A stretch of 64,000 bases of DNA, taken from NCBI GenBank assembly GCA_946122785.1, contig CAMGYJ010000002.1, positions 17,024,492 to 17,088,491 of the forward strand, given 5' to 3'. The notes below the pieces were generated by a model that was given only the letters and a program-made list of their open reading frames with translations, had not been told where the DNA came from and ran no database searches. How positions within the stretch are numbered: the stretch's first letter is position 1; every line of letters starts with the position of its first letter. The position numbers and the translations under genes are program-made. Positions 61,871-64,000 of the stretch are shown here, in pieces. This DNA is from Linum tenue (lineage: Eukaryota > Streptophyta > Magnoliopsida > Malpighiales > Linaceae).

Positions 61871-62214
61871 ATCCTATCAAAGTTGAAGATAGTTTGGTTC
61901 TAAATTGGATTCATAGTATTGGAGTGCAAAAGAAAATGGATACGCTATTATAATACAGTATTTGTCTTATTTTTGTTATAAAAAAATAAAATTGTGGGAA
62001 CACCTACGTAAATCAAATGTGTATAATTGGGTTGAACATAATTAATAAAATGATTAATATTGTTTTTTTGTGTATACAATCATCTAGAACCAGTTTCACC
62101 CAAATAAATTGACACAAATAGAACAAAATTCTGACCCAATTCAAAACCATTAAAACTGGGAATAGATCTATTTGGGTTCAACTCAATACCCATAGGAATC
62201 ATGAAAATTGGGTC
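61871..62214. other. Spacer, nothing recognised
   Basis: AT-rich, with GGGTT/AACCC-type motifs, no gene. Confidence 0.35.
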
Positions 62215-62770
62215 AAGGAAATAATCAAATAATACTGAATCATTGATTTGTTTAGGGACGTAGGGTTTATAAATTAAGAGCTGAAGTACAAAAGGATCAG
62301 ATCAAGCTTAACCCAAAAAAAAAAAAAAAAAAAAAGTATCAGATCAAGGAGCTAGCCTGACTGAGATTGGAGAGATAGGTTTTACAAGTTACAACAAGGC
62401 ATCCAAGCCGCTGCTCGCTCGCAATCTCACTTGCGTTTCATCAGGAATATTCCACTGCGGTCTGCGGGTTGCTCGCATCCAGCCCAAATCTCAAGGCAGA
62501 ACGTTTGTCTTATTCAATATTTCCCACTTATTTAATTTAAGTCAGTGCCATGGATCGGAGAAGTTAGGTTTAGGATGAACCATCGTGTTAAAAATTAAAC
62601 TATGACGAATTTATTTCTTTAGAATGAGATATGGATTCTTAATAGCGCAACATTATATATGCATGCCATCTATATTCTCTAATTCGCGGTCTAACTAGAC
62701 AATGTTTTGATTCGAAAATATGTGGTTGGTATGTAAGCAAAAAATTCTAAGAGATTACCGGAGGGAAATT
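62215..62770 (+). repeat. R repeat, copy 7 (G-box lost)
   Basis: It starts within GGTCAAGGAAATAAT, so the CACGTG part is absent. A run of A (62317-62335) sits at the GA position. The distal landmarks GGAATATTCCACTGCGGTCT and CAGAACGTTTGTCTTATTCA are intact. Confidence 0.75.
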
Positions 62771-63180
62771 TTTTTTCTAAGAGTCTCTTCCATCACTACT
62801 CTACCAAAATTCTCGAGATTTGTTTTTTTTTTTTTGGCTATCATTTCCCTACACCCTCATACATATAAACCCAACATAAATCAGGTAAGTTGATATTTTT
62901 TTCCTGTAATCCAGGTGAGTTGATATTGTTAGCTAACGAATATTATAAATAGAATACAACAGTATAGTTCATTTTTAAAAGACCAGGACTGACGCCGTAG
63001 AGTTGTTTATATTATCAGCATCATGCAGCAGGTGAAAATTTGGACTTCCGCTGATGTAAAGTTATTATTTCTGCAAGCAATAACGTAACCTTAACTAATG
63101 CAAGTTATATGTTTGGCGCATCAATTTTGGGGAAAAATCCCAGACTACACTAGTTATTAAAAAAATTTCTAAAATACAGT
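62771..63180. other. Spacer with repeat of the 59.9 kb flank
   Basis: AAAAGACCAGGACTGACGCC at 62978-62997 and the following bases match 59915 onward. No gene. Confidence 0.45.
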
Positions 63181-63199
63181 ACTTATGAAAATATTTTCC

Positions 63200-63520
63200 A
63201 AAATACAGCAGTTTGATCATCACCGTTGTAGACCAAGACAGTGAACATCATCATCGCTGCGAACAAAAACGGTGAAGGGTTGACCGTTTTAGACAAAGGC
63301 GGGGAAACTATCACCGCCTTTGTTTAAAACGGTGAAACCTTCTCCGTTTTTGTCAAAAACGGTGAACCCTTCACCGCTATCGTCCAAAACGGGGATATTT
63401 TACCACATTTTACAACCATGGTAGGTTGAAAGTTAGGTAACACCGACCTAGCATTCACCGTTTTGGTCAAAAGCGGTGATGGTTCACCGCTAATATCAAT
63501 CGCGGTGATTAAGCCCCAAA
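63200..63520. repeat. Cluster of short inverted ACCGTTTT/AAAACGGT motifs
   Basis: More than ten occurrences of AAAACGGTGA-like and TCACCG-like motifs in both orientations over 320 bp, ending just before TATAAAAACCC (63530-63540). This looks like the subterminal or regulatory region of a transposon, but ends were not found. Confidence 0.45.
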
Positions 63521-63787
63521 ATTTCCTATAAAAACCCAGCCCTCAGATTTCTCCAGCTGCCTTACAGAACTTTTTTCCTAGTGTATTATGGAATTTTTTC
63601 CTCAATTTTGGCGGTAGTTGAAATATTGCATCAGTAGGGTTGTTCTGCGTAGTGGGTAAGCTCACCTTGATTTCAGAGTATGATGAAGAGGACAAGGAGG
63701 GAAAGTAGGGTTTCTGGGTATTATTCCCCTGCAGTTGGTTCACAGTAAATTAGCCGCAGTGGAGTAGGGTTTTTCTGGGTACTATTC

Positions 63788-64000
63788 CCAGGCAGACATG
63801 CTCCTCTTTCCCCGGATCTCATCTGTCTCAGTAAGAGAGGCATATATAGCCTGCGGATAGTTAACTTATACATAGAGAAGAGTAGCATTAATTAGCATAA
63901 TTAATTGGTCATTACCCCACGTGTTGCTGAGAGGTGAAGGAAATAATAGTATTCAATGATTGATTCGTTTAGGGGTTGTAAACAGAGAGAGCTGTACGTA
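63788..64000 (+). repeat. R repeat, copy 8, runs off the window
   Basis: GGCAGACATGCTCCTCTTTC, CCGGATCTCAT, G-box (63918-63923), TTGCTGAGAGGTGAAGG and GTAAACAGAGAGAGCTGTAC; the rest lies outside the window. Confidence 0.8.

Overview
The window is plant nuclear DNA, almost certainly from a eudicot. Evidence: intron-rich genes with GT..AG introns, AT-rich intergenic DNA, and a dense load of plant-type transposons (Copia and other LTR elements, TRIM, Helitron, MULE, hAT, PIF-like, CACTA, LINE). The only intact genes are three 13-exon, same-strand glycoside hydrolase family 1 (GH1) beta-glucosidases with signal peptides: BG1 16578-19667, BG2 40525-43614, BG3 55175-58161. They look like a tandem defence or cyanogenic-type beta-glucosidase cluster. 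A linamarase-like enzyme of a Malpighiales plant such as Linum is a guess, not something the sequence proves.

Layout. Positions 1-7780 and 26258-34018 are near-identical blocks: an unrecognised 2.8 kb stretch, LTR-retrotransposon remnants, an inverted-repeat MITE inside an (AT)n tract, and a broken Ty1-copia pol with its 3' LTR. In block 1 this leads into 7781-13769, a decayed duplication unit without a GH1 gene; it carries a LINE tail and a Pack-MULE that holds pieces of a TIR1/AFB auxin-receptor F-box gene and a UCH37-type ubiquitin hydrolase gene. Then come BG1 (14-20 kb) and a transposon-rich tail (20-26 kb). In block 2 the 6 kb decayed unit is missing and the copia remnant joins the BG2 upstream region directly. 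That join lies inside a repeat, here called R, which occurs nine times in the window, always on the + strand. Block 2 also carries its own TRIM (34528), Helitron (35315), MULE-type MITE (44880) and truncated Copia (46247). BG3 sits in an older, more diverged unit (49.4-58.5 kb), followed by an array of four R copies (60-64 kb).

How it works together. The R repeats and duplicated flanks supply homology for unequal exchange; one crossover can be placed within about 25 bp (34190-34214). BG1 and BG2, with promoter and 3' flank, look identical by eye over about 4 kb although the adjacent DNA differs by roughly 2-3%, which points to recent gene conversion. Because one copy often keeps the empty site, many transposon insertions can be defined to the base with target-site duplications.
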